A DNA stretch of 48,403 bases. Source: Dehalobacter sp. 12DCB1 (GTDB lineage Bacteria; Bacillota; Desulfitobacteriia; Desulfitobacteriales; Syntrophobotulaceae). The notes beneath the pieces were generated by a model. The model worked only from the letters and a program-made list of their open reading frames with translations, was not told the origin of the DNA and searched no databases. Below are positions 8,475 through 17,330 of the stretch, piece after piece (within the stretch, counting starts at the first letter, position 1; each line of letters opens with the position of its first letter). A program made the position numbers and the translations under genes. The stretch is from contig NZ_POSF01000006.1 in the NCBI RefSeq assembly GCF_004343605.1, positions 1 to 48,403 of the forward strand, written 5' to 3'.

Positions 8475-9140
8475 CTACATCAGAAACAAATTAAAGTACC
8501 ATGCAATTAATTCCTGACCAAAAAGAATGCAAAGGAGTATCCCGCAGACCAAAAATGGTCCATAAGGGATCGCCGTTTTCAAATTTCCTTTGCCAGTAGC
8601 AAGGATCAATACCCCACAGATACCGCCAATTATGGAGCCGACAAACATCGCCAGCAGCGTCAGCTTCCAGCCCAAGTAAAAGCCGACAGCGGCCATCAGC
8701 TTGATATCTCCACCGCCTATGCCGCCTCTCGAGAATATATAGATCAGCAGCAAACCCAATCCAGCTCCAAAGAAGCCAATCAGCCTCTCCAGCCTGGAGA
8801 CATCCTGATTGAAGAAAGCAAACAAAATACCCAGAACCAGAATCAGGAGAACGCTCCAGTTCGGGATCAGCATGGTCTTAAAATCAATGAACGCAATGAG
8901 TAAAAGGACCGATCCAAGAATCAGAAAGCTCAATGTTTCCAAAGAGAAACCATATTTCCAGAGTACAGCGCAGTACAGCAGCGTATTCAGGATTTCCACG
9001 ACCGGTTTAGATGGGAAATCTCTGTGCTCTTCTTCCATGTTTTTTCTAATTAATACTTTCAAAAATCTCCCGGCAACAAGCCCGACGATAAACAACCCCA
9101 AATAGGCCAGCCAAATATGTTCCATAAAAAACGTTTCCAT
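8475..9140 (-). CDS. pilD: Prepilin peptidase (A24 family), methylase region missing
   Basis: A 221-residue polytopic membrane aspartyl protease that would cut the leader of the type IV prepilins after the glycine before Phe. The two catalytic aspartates are in FIDFKTMLIPN and GGIGGGDIKLMA. The start at 9140 has AAAGGAG 8 bases upstream; the longer reading adds 14 residues without a ribosome site. Usual bifunctional PilD proteins have a cytoplasmic cysteine-containing loop of about 60 or more residues used for N-methylation. Here only a short charged linker (KNMEEEHRDFPSKP) joins helix 1 to the PVVEIL motif, so it may be peptidase-only. It is divergent from pilB. Confidence 0.92.
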   Translation of the reverse strand: METFFMEHIWLAYLGLFIVGLVAGRFLKVLIRKNMEEEHRDFPSKPVVEILNTLLYCAVLWKYGFSLETLSFLILGSVLLLIAFIDFKTMLIPNWSVLLILVLGILFAFFNQDVSRLERLIGFFGAGLGLLLIYIFSRGGIGGGDIKLMAAVGFYLGWKLTLLAMFVGSIIGGICGVLILATGKGNLKTAIPYGPFLVCGILLCILFGQELIAWYFNLFLM

Positions 9141-9295
9141 CTCAAACACTCCTTTAACCTTTCTTCCCTCAAGAGTATCCAAATTCGCAGGATTTGTAAA
9201 TATTAGTAATTTTTCTTTCTTTTTTATTTACACTATAATACAATAAATGAGAATAGCCAAAATATAAACAATAATTTTGCAACTGGAGAAAAAAT

Positions 9296-10975
9296 ATGCC
9301 GGAAACGATGCGGAAACTGGGACAGCTATTAGTTGAATCAGAGGTGATTACTGCCAAGCAGCTCGAAGATGCTTTGGAGATGCAGTCCAAAACCTCTAAA
9401 AAGCTGGGCGAGATCCTGATTGAAATGAAATCCATTACAGAGAAACAGCTACTCAGAGTACTGGAATTTCAATATCATATTCCATACTATGATCTAGGTG
9501 AAACTCCGATTGATCCTCTTGCTACGGGACTGATTACAGAAGGAATGGTCAGAAAGCATTCCTTGATACCGATCAAGAAAGAAAATAATGTGCTGATTGT
9601 TGCCATGGTCGATCCGCTGGATTTTTATGCCATTGATGATGTCAAACGGGCAACCCGGCTTGATGTCAAGCCAGCCATGGCTACCACGTCCGATATCCTG
9701 AATGCCATTGAACGCTACTACGGTAAAGAAAGCGCTGAAAAAGCAATTGAAGAACTTAAACAAACCTATGACCTTGTTGATTTTTCGGGAATTGACGATC
9801 AATTTGGCGATGAGGTGACGAATGCCCCTGTCGTAAGACTGGTTAATTCCGTGATTCAGCATGCCATCAAGACCAATGCCAGTGACATTCATATTGAACC
9901 GTCTGATGATGAGATGCGGATCCGGTACCGGATAGACGGAGAACTTCAGGAAGCCATGAAAACATCGAAAGCGGCCCACCAGGCCATTGTCACCAGAATT
10001 AAGATCATGGGGCAAATGGATATTGCTGAGAAGCGCCTGCCCCAGGACGGCAGGATTGAAGTCAGCATTGACGGCAATAACGTCGACCTCAGGCTTTCCA
10101 TACTTCCGACTGTCCACGGAGAAAAGATTGTTATCCGCGTGCTTGGAATGAGAAACAGTACCTATACCAAATCTGAGCTGGGCTTTACTGCCGAAAATCT
10201 TGAGCTGTTTGACCGGATCATCAAAAGTCCAAATGGGATCATCCTTGTTTCCGGCCCCACCGGTTCCGGAAAAACGACGACACTTTACGCAGTCATGCGG
10301 GAATTGAATAAACCAACTGTCAATATCATCACCGTAGAAGACCCTGTTGAATACCGGATGGATGGGATTAATCAGGTCCAAGTCAATACCAAAGCCGGCC
10401 TGACTTTTGCCTCGGGACTGCGGTCGATTTTGCGTCAGGACCCCGACATTATCATGATTGGGGAGATCCGTGATTCTGAAACAGCCCAGATTGCAATTCG
10501 TTCAGCCATCACCGGCCATCTGGTCTTAAGCACTATCCATACCAACGACGCAGCTTCCTCGATCATCCGGCTTGTCGACATGGGAATTGAATCTTATCTT
10601 GTTTCTTCCGCTGTTGTCGGCCTGATGGCCCAGAGACTTGTCCGTAAGATCTGTCCAAAATGCAAAACTTCTTACCGGCCGGAACATTCGGAAATGATGC
10701 TGCTCAAACTGCGCGAACCCCAGCCCCTTTACAAAGGGACCGGATGTCCTGCCTGCAATTACACCGGTTATTCCGGACGAACCGCCATCCATGAAATCAT
10801 TCCGATCAACAAGGATATCCGCGAGATGGTTAACCGGGGAGTAACTCCTGATCAAATAAGACATATTGCCGGCCGTTTCGGCTATATTTCCCTGCGTGAT
10901 ACCTGTACCCGTCTGGTTCTGGACGGAACCACCACCACGGAAGAATTATTAAAAGTAACCTATAGTATTGAATAG
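9296..10975 (+). CDS. pilB: Type IV pilus assembly ATPase PilB
   Basis: A 559-residue GspE/PilB ATPase that powers pilin polymerisation at the inner face of the membrane. The N-terminal MshEN-type domain (1-150) is followed by the ATPase core with Walker A GPTGSGKTT at 320-328, a Walker B region IIMIGEIRD (385-393), an Asp box and His box, and a zinc-binding tetracysteine motif (C453, C456, C484, C487) as in PilB/GspE. Length is normal. The ATG follows GGAG by 7 bases. pilT follows after 35 bases in the same direction. A TATAAT at 9234-9239 may be its -10 element. Confidence 0.97.
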   Translation: MPETMRKLGQLLVESEVITAKQLEDALEMQSKTSKKLGEILIEMKSITEKQLLRVLEFQYHIPYYDLGETPIDPLATGLITEGMVRKHSLIPIKKENNVLIVAMVDPLDFYAIDDVKRATRLDVKPAMATTSDILNAIERYYGKESAEKAIEELKQTYDLVDFSGIDDQFGDEVTNAPVVRLVNSVIQHAIKTNASDIHIEPSDDEMRIRYRIDGELQEAMKTSKAAHQAIVTRIKIMGQMDIAEKRLPQDGRIEVSIDGNNVDLRLSILPTVHGEKIVIRVLGMRNSTYTKSELGFTAENLELFDRIIKSPNGIILVSGPTGSGKTTTLYAVMRELNKPTVNIITVEDPVEYRMDGINQVQVNTKAGLTFASGLRSILRQDPDIIMIGEIRDSETAQIAIRSAITGHLVLSTIHTNDAASSIIRLVDMGIESYLVSSAVVGLMAQRLVRKICPKCKTSYRPEHSEMMLLKLREPQPLYKGTGCPACNYTGYSGRTAIHEIIPINKDIREMVNRGVTPDQIRHIAGRFGYISLRDTCTRLVLDGTTTTEELLKVTYSIE

Positions 10976-11010
10976 ACCGATCAAATCTATTTATGTTGAG
11001 GAGTGTTTGT

Positions 11011-12087
11011 ATGAATCTAAATATCAGGGACTTACTTTTAATGTCATTGGAACTGAAAGCTTCTGACCTCCACATCACAACCGGTCTTCCCCCAATGTTC
11101 AGAATCAATGGTATCTTGACTCCGATGGCAAACGCCAAGTATTTGTCTCCGTTGGACACTAAAGAGCTTGTCGACGAACTGATGGATGAACCCGTGAAAA
11201 ACCGTTTGCAGCAAAAGGGAGAAGTTGACTTTTCCTATACGATCCCTGGTATCAGCCGTTTCAGGGTTAATGTCTACAGCCAGCGAAAAAGCCTGGCGGC
11301 CGCGATCAGGGTCATTGTTCCGGATATTCCAAGCATTAACGAGCTGGGACTGCCTGATATCCTGAAAGACCTCGCGATGAAACCCAGAGGTCTGATCCTG
11401 GTCACGGGTCCGACCGGTTCCGGTAAATCCACTACCCTTGCTGCCATGGTGCGCCATATGAATACACACCGCAACAGTCATGTCATTACCATCGAAGACC
11501 CGATCGAATATTTGCATGCCCATAATCAATGTATGATAAACCAGCGTGAGATTGGTGACGATACCCATGCCTTTGCAGATGCTTTACGGTCTGCACTGCG
11601 TGAAGACCCCGATGTTATCTTGGTCGGTGAAATGCGCGACCTTGAGACGATCAACACGGCCCTGATGGCTTCAGAAACAGGCCACCTGGTCTTGTCCACC
11701 CTCCATACTTCATCCGCAGCGACTACCATTGACCGGATCATCGATGTCTTTCCGCCGAATCAGCTGCAGCAAATTAAAGTTCAGTTGGCATCTGTTCTTC
11801 AGGGCATTATCTGCCAGCAGCTGCTGCCTACTATGGATGGTACCGGACGTGTTGCAGCGATGGAAGCTCTCATCGTCAATGACGCTGTCCGGAATATGAT
11901 TCGCGAAGGCAAGACCCACCAGATTGACACGGTTATTCAGACCGGCATCAAAGCCGGTATGGCCCCAATGGATTATTCCCTGGCCAATCTGGTTAAGCGG
12001 AAGATGGTAACGCTTGAGGAAGCAAAATCGAGATGCGTGAATTCTGAACTGTTCTCGAAGTATCTTGATCAGCCGTATATTTTTTAA
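11011..12087 (+). CDS. pilT: Type IV pilus retraction ATPase PilT
   Basis: A 358-residue hexameric ATPase that disassembles pili for twitching or DNA uptake. It has an N-terminal PAS-like domain with DLHIT, Walker A GPTGSGKST (about 133-141), a Walker B region DVILVGEMRD and the LSTLHTSSA His-box region. The start is the ATG preceded by GAGGAG, six codons inside the longest reading frame. It forms an operon with pilB and ends at a terminator about 170 bases downstream, after a structured repeat. Confidence 0.96.
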   Translation: MNLNIRDLLLMSLELKASDLHITTGLPPMFRINGILTPMANAKYLSPLDTKELVDELMDEPVKNRLQQKGEVDFSYTIPGISRFRVNVYSQRKSLAAAIRVIVPDIPSINELGLPDILKDLAMKPRGLILVTGPTGSGKSTTLAAMVRHMNTHRNSHVITIEDPIEYLHAHNQCMINQREIGDDTHAFADALRSALREDPDVILVGEMRDLETINTALMASETGHLVLSTLHTSSAATTIDRIIDVFPPNQLQQIKVQLASVLQGIICQQLLPTMDGTGRVAAMEALIVNDAVRNMIREGKTHQIDTVIQTGIKAGMAPMDYSLANLVKRKMVTLEEAKSRCVNSELFSKYLDQPYIF

Positions 12088-12124
12088 ACTATTAGCCGTA
12101 TTCTAATTTGCGAATCTAGGGTTT

Positions 12125-12226
12125 ACGTCATGTGCCCTAACCGCTCTTCGGCTATTGTGCCCTCCATGCACAAAAAGCCGCGCTTCGCATCGTGCTTCGC
12201 TTGGCCGCGGATAGACTACATGACGT
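12125..12226. repeat. Structured intergenic repeat, copy A
   Basis: A 102-base element with 9-bp complementary ends (ACGTCATGT and ACATGACGT). The 64-base core at 12139-12202 is about 90% identical to a core at 39855-39918. The core holds a hairpin around TTGTGC/GCACAA and then a direct repeat of GCTTCGC. It lies between pilT and its terminator. Type unknown: a small mobile repeat or a structured RNA. Confidence 0.7.
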
Positions 12227-12258
12227 TATATTTTGCGTATAAGACATCATATAAGAAT

Positions 12259-12312
12259 AAGAACACCCTATTCGGAGCATCAAAAATGTCTTCGGACAGG
12301 GCGTTCTTTTTG
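12259..12312 (+). terminator. Intrinsic terminator after pilT
   Basis: GAACACCCT pairs with AGGGCGTTC (one mismatch), with a further CGGA/TCGG-containing loop, followed by CTTTTTG. It probably ends the pilB-pilT transcript. Confidence 0.65.
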
Positions 12313-12375
12313 ATTTGACAGTGATAATCTTCTATCAATGGTGTCTTCTGATTTTAGTAATAATCTTTGATTTAA

Positions 12376-13587
12376 TTAGTAGATCATTTCTTTAAAGCGG
12401 GATATCGCATGCTTGAATTTCACCGGCCAGATCTCTTCGCCCCTGCGGAGCAGTTCACTCATCAGCTCCGCAACATATAGCTTACCAACTCCAGTAAGAT
12501 TTAAAACCAGAATATCTGAACTTTTTTCTTCAATGATAACATCTCTGGCCTCAATATCGGTCTTCCTGTGGATCAAGCGAAGTTCTTCCCCTTTCTGCAG
12601 GGTTTCCAGCTCCATTTCCAGTGTTGATTTTTCCATCAGCCAGGAATATTCGGCCATCTCTTTCAGATTTAAAATGCCGAATTGTCCAAAATCAAGGACC
12701 ATGATCTGATCATCATGGTAGAGACCAATATGTTTCAGCTCCTGATAATACCTGCTGAAAATCAGATATTTCCGGTTATCTGAGCCAAAGAAATCTTCCA
12801 TCATGTCCAGGAAAATCCATTGGCGGTATTTCGCAATCAAATCAGTACCGATGTCTGCCCAGATCCAGGACTTCTCATCCTCAGGCAGGCCAAATTTCTG
12901 GAGCAGTTTCCGATTGATGGACCTGGAAGGAGCCTGCGTCCAGGGCTGATCAAGATAATTAATGACCACAGGCAATAAATCCTGTTCGGAATCAGCATCA
13001 ATCATTTCTAAAAAATAATCCTCATTTAAGAGGAATCTTTTTTCATTTCCATCCTGAAAAAATCTGCGGATCACCGCTTTGCAAAAAGGGCTCCCTGTAA
13101 TCAACCTGTATCTCGTGATCATCGGAGAAACCATTTCTTCATTTTGATGAATCAGATTCACCGCAGCTTCAATAATATCCTTTTCCTGGTCAAACAACTC
13201 ATGCAGGAGCTCGTCACTGCAATCCCTGGAATCTTCTGCAAGCCTTGCTGCCTCTCTCATTTCCGGAAGCTCATAAAAATACTGAGTGAGCGCCCGGATC
13301 AAGCCAATCAGCCTTGGACTCATCCGCAGTTTAAGAATCTGAAGGATCACGGACTTCATTTCCGGCCTGTCATCCTGTATCAAAGCGACAAGACAATCCT
13401 CAAGGTCCCTTTTACCCAGGGAAAAAGCATAGCTCTCCAGAGAACCCTGAAATCTGCTGAAATTGTCTTTAAATGTTCCAGGCTCCGGATTCCGGCTGAC
13501 CCGCTCCGCAAACTCGCGAGGCAGTAAAATGGTCTCACGCAGAATATCCATTGTGCTGTTTAATCGCTCCGGGGTAAATCGCTGCAT
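12376..13587 (-). CDS. Unrecognised protein, partner of the long-tailed membrane protein
   Basis: A soluble, mostly helical 403-residue protein without signal or membrane segment. I do not recognise the family. Residues 1-190 look like a helical repeat region. The C-terminal part (about 245-403) has a distinctive patch (KYRQWIFLDMMEDFF, then KYLIFSRYYQELK, then DDQIMVLDFG). That patch faintly recalls the EH-signature domain of ZorC-type proteins, but I cannot confirm this. It starts at ATG with AGGAG 6 bases upstream, 13 bases after the stop of the long-tailed membrane protein, so the two are one operon. It may be the cytoplasmic effector or regulator of that protein. Confidence 0.6.
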   Translation of the reverse strand: MQRFTPERLNSTMDILRETILLPREFAERVSRNPEPGTFKDNFSRFQGSLESYAFSLGKRDLEDCLVALIQDDRPEMKSVILQILKLRMSPRLIGLIRALTQYFYELPEMREAARLAEDSRDCSDELLHELFDQEKDIIEAAVNLIHQNEEMVSPMITRYRLITGSPFCKAVIRRFFQDGNEKRFLLNEDYFLEMIDADSEQDLLPVVINYLDQPWTQAPSRSINRKLLQKFGLPEDEKSWIWADIGTDLIAKYRQWIFLDMMEDFFGSDNRKYLIFSRYYQELKHIGLYHDDQIMVLDFGQFGILNLKEMAEYSWLMEKSTLEMELETLQKGEELRLIHRKTDIEARDVIIEEKSSDILVLNLTGVGKLYVAELMSELLRRGEEIWPVKFKHAISRFKEMIY

Positions 13588-13600
13588 ACTATACTCCTGT

Positions 13601-16354
13601 TTACTGCTTGGTTCCTGTTTTTAAGGCGCTCTGCAGCGCTTCTGCAGAATCTCTGATACTTTCAAGGATGGTGGCCAGTCTCAGGGTTACTTCTCCGAGA
13701 CCCTTGTCAAAATCTGCAAAGGTTCCGTTGATCCCGCCCTGAATCCGCTCATTAAATTCCTTTACGGACAGCCTGAGATTTGCAGACAGATCGGCCACGT
13801 CAATATTAATTTCTTTGGCGTAGAGACCGATACTGCGGGAATTCTCGTCCATATTTTCAACCAGTTCCTTAATCCCTTTATCAAAGAATTCCAGTGCTCC
13901 GGAAGAGTTGTTCGTAATTTTGCTGATGATCTCGGCCGTTTCTGACGAGAAAGATGCCATTGTCTTCTGAATGCTGAAATCGAGCTCATCCAGGGTCTTT
14001 GAAGACTGCTCCGCGATCCGGGTGAAGTAGTCGTCATACAGATCTTTCATTTCTGCAGTCCTGACTGCCAGCTTCTCCACAATTTCCATGCTTTCACCCA
14101 TGGCTGCCCGCATACTTACTGCCAGATTTTCGCCCATGGAATCAATAGATTTATCCATCCTGCTAAGCAAATCGCCATAAAGATCAGAAGCCTGACGGCC
14201 TGCCTTTTCCAGCATATTTTTGCCTTCGAGCGATACCTCCGTAGCCATATCAGCTAGTTTTTCCGTTGTCTGCAGGTTGGAGGCCATGATTCTGTTGCTG
14301 TAATCCGACAGACGTTCATCGGTTGTCGCCATCAGCCGACTGAGCCTTTCATCCAGTTCATAACCATATTTTTCACGGGACTCTTCCATTTTGGTGCTGA
14401 CTTCTGTGTATCCTTCAACCGCCCTGACAATATCTCCGGAGATTTGCAGACTGGAACTTTCCAGCTTGGTTGCCACATCACTGAACAGCCGGGAAGCGCG
14501 TTCGTTGATCTGTTCCAATAAATTGCTGCTGGATAGTGAGAAACCCTCCGCGACTGCCGTCAATTTTTGAGCTGTCAGCGTATGGGACCCCATGATATTC
14601 TCCGTGTAGCCCGCCAACCTTTCATCCGTTGCCTTGATTAATTGACCGAGCCTGTTATCCAGTTCTTCGCTGTATCTTTCTCGGGACGCTTCCATTCTGT
14701 TGCTGACCTCCGCATATTCCGCAACAGCCCGAGCCAGGTATCCGGAAATCTGCATATTGGAATTATCCAGCTTGCCGGTAATCTCCGCAACCATCTGGGA
14801 AGCCTTCTCATTGATTTGCTCCAGCAGCAGACTGCTGGATTCAGAGATCTCCGTTACGGAAGAGGTCAGTTTATCCATTGCCAGCGCACTGGAGTTCAAT
14901 ATCCGGCTGCTGAAATCCGAAAGACGTAAATCTAGGCCCTCCACCATCTGCCCAATTCTTTGATCCGTCTGTTCACCGTGCAGTTTTCTTGATGCCTCGA
15001 TCTCTGCAAAAATTTCCGCGTATTTTTCGACTGCGCCGGTCAGTGTTTCGGAAATCCTGGTGATGGATTGATCCATATGCCCCTGCAGTGTACCCGTCAA
15101 CTCTGCAATCCCGTTCTGGACCGATTTCACTTGCGCCACATTCTCTTCGAGCAACTGCAGCGACTGCAGCGCCATGGCATCGGCTTTATCCATGCCTTGA
15201 ACTGCATACGCCTTCATCTCAGCAGCAACTGCTTCTGCCGCCCTGACGCTGTCCAGAGAGGCCCGCAATGCCTCTGAAACCTGTGTCTGGACTTTACCGG
15301 CTTCATTCAATGCATCAAGAGACTGTACACAAAGTTTTTCCTGGGATTTTGCGTTTTGTTCGGTTGCTTCCTGGATCCTGCTCATACCTGATACAACGGT
15401 TTCCAGAACCCCGGTAATCTCCGTTGTCTTTTCCGCAAACGTATTCAGCCTGTCGGCCGTAACCGCAGTGACTTTTTCAGTAAAGGTCTGTGCCAGTTCT
15501 TTCATCCCGTTTTCCTGCCGGGTGATCAGCGCATCCGAAAGATCGCTCAACACGCCTGAAGTCTGCTTTAATACCGGCGTAATATTCTGTTCGATGGCTT
15601 CCCTGAACTTATCTCCAAGCATCGGTGCCATTGTCTCTGTCTCAAAGGTATCCAGTCTGTTTTCCAGCCGCTGCACCGCCTCCTGGAAAGCCAGGGTGTT
15701 TTGACGCTGGCTCTCGACTAAGAGACTGATTTCAGTAGGTTCGGAAATCGGATTCAGCCATCCGGAAAGCTTGTATTGATATTCCCATAGCCCTTTCCTG
15801 GTTCTCTCCAGTCTGGCTGCATCTGCCACTTTAAACAGAAAGACAATTACGGAGACCACTGCCAGCTCCAAAAGCAGGATGCCAAGGCTCCTGATGATGC
15901 CTTCCGGTGTCACCGTCCCGTCAAAACCCAGAAAATACAAGGAGGGATATAGCAGCGACCCGGCAATACCCAGAATAAAAAGAGTCAAACCTGCGCGCTC
16001 CATCATCTGCCGCCCGCACGGGATATTGATCATATTGTTTTCATTAAAGTAATACGATATGTCCGGACAGATCTCACCTTTAAGCCGATCTGCATATTCC
16101 CGGTGATATTCTCTCCAAAGCGTTTCTAAAACCGGGTTTCCTGTTTTAGAGGCCATATCCAGCAGCGTGTCCATTTTGCCCTTTTGATCAAACGGCAGCT
16201 TCTTATCCGCATTACTTATCTGTTTAAGGCCTTTGGCCAATCCACCAAGACGTACGATATCAAATTTTATGTAGAATATGAGTGCTATGAACAGCACCAG
16301 CAGCAATGTTCCGCTTAAGACCATTATATCTGTCTGCGTCATCAAAGTAATCAT
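13601..16354 (-). CDS. Long-tailed membrane protein with ExbB/MotA/ZorA-like topology
   Basis: A 917-residue protein. One helix lies near the N-terminus (about 9-29), then a roughly 90-residue presumably cytoplasmic segment, then two close helices (about 120-144 and 152-176), then about 740 residues of coiled coil. The order TM1, cytoplasmic loop, TM2-TM3, cytoplasmic tail matches MotA/ExbB/TolQ stators and the tailed ZorA of Zorya defence. NIPCGRQMMERAGLTLFILG sits where those proteins have iPxxLtglGllgTflG. The tail has three 102-residue tandem repeats starting near residues 452, 554 and 656. The ATG at 16354 has AGGGGG 9 bases upstream; a longer reading adds 22 residues with no site. No MotB/ExbD partner is present. 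A chemoreceptor-like or pilus-associated scaffold is the alternative. Confidence 0.65.
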   Translation of the reverse strand: MITLMTQTDIMVLSGTLLLVLFIALIFYIKFDIVRLGGLAKGLKQISNADKKLPFDQKGKMDTLLDMASKTGNPVLETLWREYHREYADRLKGEICPDISYYFNENNMINIPCGRQMMERAGLTLFILGIAGSLLYPSLYFLGFDGTVTPEGIIRSLGILLLELAVVSVIVFLFKVADAARLERTRKGLWEYQYKLSGWLNPISEPTEISLLVESQRQNTLAFQEAVQRLENRLDTFETETMAPMLGDKFREAIEQNITPVLKQTSGVLSDLSDALITRQENGMKELAQTFTEKVTAVTADRLNTFAEKTTEITGVLETVVSGMSRIQEATEQNAKSQEKLCVQSLDALNEAGKVQTQVSEALRASLDSVRAAEAVAAEMKAYAVQGMDKADAMALQSLQLLEENVAQVKSVQNGIAELTGTLQGHMDQSITRISETLTGAVEKYAEIFAEIEASRKLHGEQTDQRIGQMVEGLDLRLSDFSSRILNSSALAMDKLTSSVTEISESSSLLLEQINEKASQMVAEITGKLDNSNMQISGYLARAVAEYAEVSNRMEASRERYSEELDNRLGQLIKATDERLAGYTENIMGSHTLTAQKLTAVAEGFSLSSSNLLEQINERASRLFSDVATKLESSSLQISGDIVRAVEGYTEVSTKMEESREKYGYELDERLSRLMATTDERLSDYSNRIMASNLQTTEKLADMATEVSLEGKNMLEKAGRQASDLYGDLLSRMDKSIDSMGENLAVSMRAAMGESMEIVEKLAVRTAEMKDLYDDYFTRIAEQSSKTLDELDFSIQKTMASFSSETAEIISKITNNSSGALEFFDKGIKELVENMDENSRSIGLYAKEINIDVADLSANLRLSVKEFNERIQGGINGTFADFDKGLGEVTLRLATILESIRDSAEALQSALKTGTKQ

Positions 16355-16434
16355 CTTTCGTATCCCCCTAGAGTTTCCATATCTATGGTTAATTATATTG
16401 CCCAAATCCTGCCAGGACAATAGATTTTTTTGAT

Positions 16435-16473
16435 TGTAAAATAAATGTAAATTAATTGTATGTATTTTGTAAA
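16435..16473. promoter_or_regulatory. 11-bp-phased TGTAAA array upstream of pilin gene
   Basis: TGTAAA at 16435, 16446 and 16468, and TGTATG at 16457, all in exact 11-bp register. A TATAAT at 16510-16515 follows, so the array would cover roughly -49 to -87 of the pilin promoter, a typical activator position. It also lies 81 bases upstream of the divergent long-tailed membrane protein start. Confidence 0.6.
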
Positions 16474-16582
16474 ATATGTAGAATGATGTCTAAAAAGAAA
16501 ATCCACAGGTATAATTCAAACGTCTAGACCTTGAGGACGACCTCGAAAAGTTTATGATAATTAAAAAATGGAGGAAAAAGAA

Positions 16583-16975
16583 ATGTTAAAGAAAATGTGT
16601 CTTCAAATGAAAAAGAAAAATAAAGGCTTCACGCTGATTGAGCTGATTGTGGTTATTGCGATTCTGGGAATTCTGGCAGCTGTGTTGATTCCAACATTTA
16701 CTGGATTCCAGAAGAAAGCACAATCATCTCAGGCGTTAGTGGATGCTAAGCAGTTTGCTACAGCCATGGATTCCATAGCCGCTGAAAAAGGAAAAACAGC
16801 TGGTGCATTTACACAGACTGATGTAGAAAATATGGCGACAATGTCTTCTGCTTCTTTATGTACAGCATTTAGTGAAACCGCCGGCTCATTTACTATTACT
16901 ACAACTAATGGCAATACCTTTACTGCTGGCCGAACTGGTTATGGTGTAAAGGTTGAGATCAAGTCCGGATTATAA
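16583..16975 (+). CDS. pilA: Type IV major prepilin
   Basis: A 130-residue prepilin with a 17-residue basic leader ending in KKKNKG, then FTLIELIVVIAILGILAAVLIPTF, the class III signal with Glu5 and the long alpha-1 helix. The remaining about 100 residues form a small head. The start at 16583 has GGAGG 8 bases upstream; an ATG 15 bases earlier overlaps that site. It stands alone in its own transcript with a clear -10 box and a strong terminator, as expected for the highly expressed main pilin. It would be processed by the prepilin peptidase at 8.5 kb. Confidence 0.95.
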   Translation: MLKKMCLQMKKKNKGFTLIELIVVIAILGILAAVLIPTFTGFQKKAQSSQALVDAKQFATAMDSIAAEKGKTAGAFTQTDVENMATMSSASLCTAFSETAGSFTITTTNGNTFTAGRTGYGVKVEIKSGL

Positions 16976-17330
16976 AAAATTAAGTTTGTTTCTGCTGCTG
17001 GTAATAGTCCACATAGACTGTTACCAGCATTTTTTGTGTTAAGCTAAAGTTGATAACATAGTGCCAAACGCTTTTTCGAAAGTAGTATCATTTACTAATC
17101 TAAATCTTGGGAGATAAGTAATTTCCAGTAATGCTAGAAGCGGAATGTCTAAGATTCGATATAAATAAAATAAGCATATGCGATTACCTCTGATAGCTCA
17201 TTGTAACAGACTCTTCACCCGGTAAGGTTCTCACCTATGCTTTTCTACTTTCTGTTTTTTTCAGCATTATTAAATATTAAAACTCAATCTAAAGATAACT
17301 CAAGATACTTCGAAATAAGAATACAAATTT
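16976..17330. other. Intergenic region after pilin gene
   Basis: Apart from the pilin terminator at its left end this 355-base stretch has no convincing gene. On the minus strand around 17215-17250 there is a small AGGTGAGAACCT hairpin followed by a GGGTGA motif, but I cannot match it to a known riboswitch. Confidence 0.4.
16996..17036 (+). terminator. Intrinsic terminator of the pilin gene
   Basis: TGCTGGTAATAGTC pairs with GACTGTTACCAGCA (one unpaired base) around a CACATA loop and is followed by TTTTTT. It starts 20 bases after the stop codon. Confidence 0.9.

Noticed and set aside
9494-10381. 295-residue minus-strand frame opposite pilB
   Set aside because: It is fully inside pilB, has no ribosome site and no domain; pilB is certain.
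12376-16354. A complete Zorya defence system
   Set aside because: Only a ZorA-like topology and a possibly ZorC-like partner are present; no ZorB or ZorD/E gene is nearby, and the sequence match is weak.
17140-17330. Riboswitch on the minus strand near AGGTGAGAACCT
   Set aside because: It lies downstream of the sigma factor gene rather than upstream of a gene on that strand, and matches no consensus I know.
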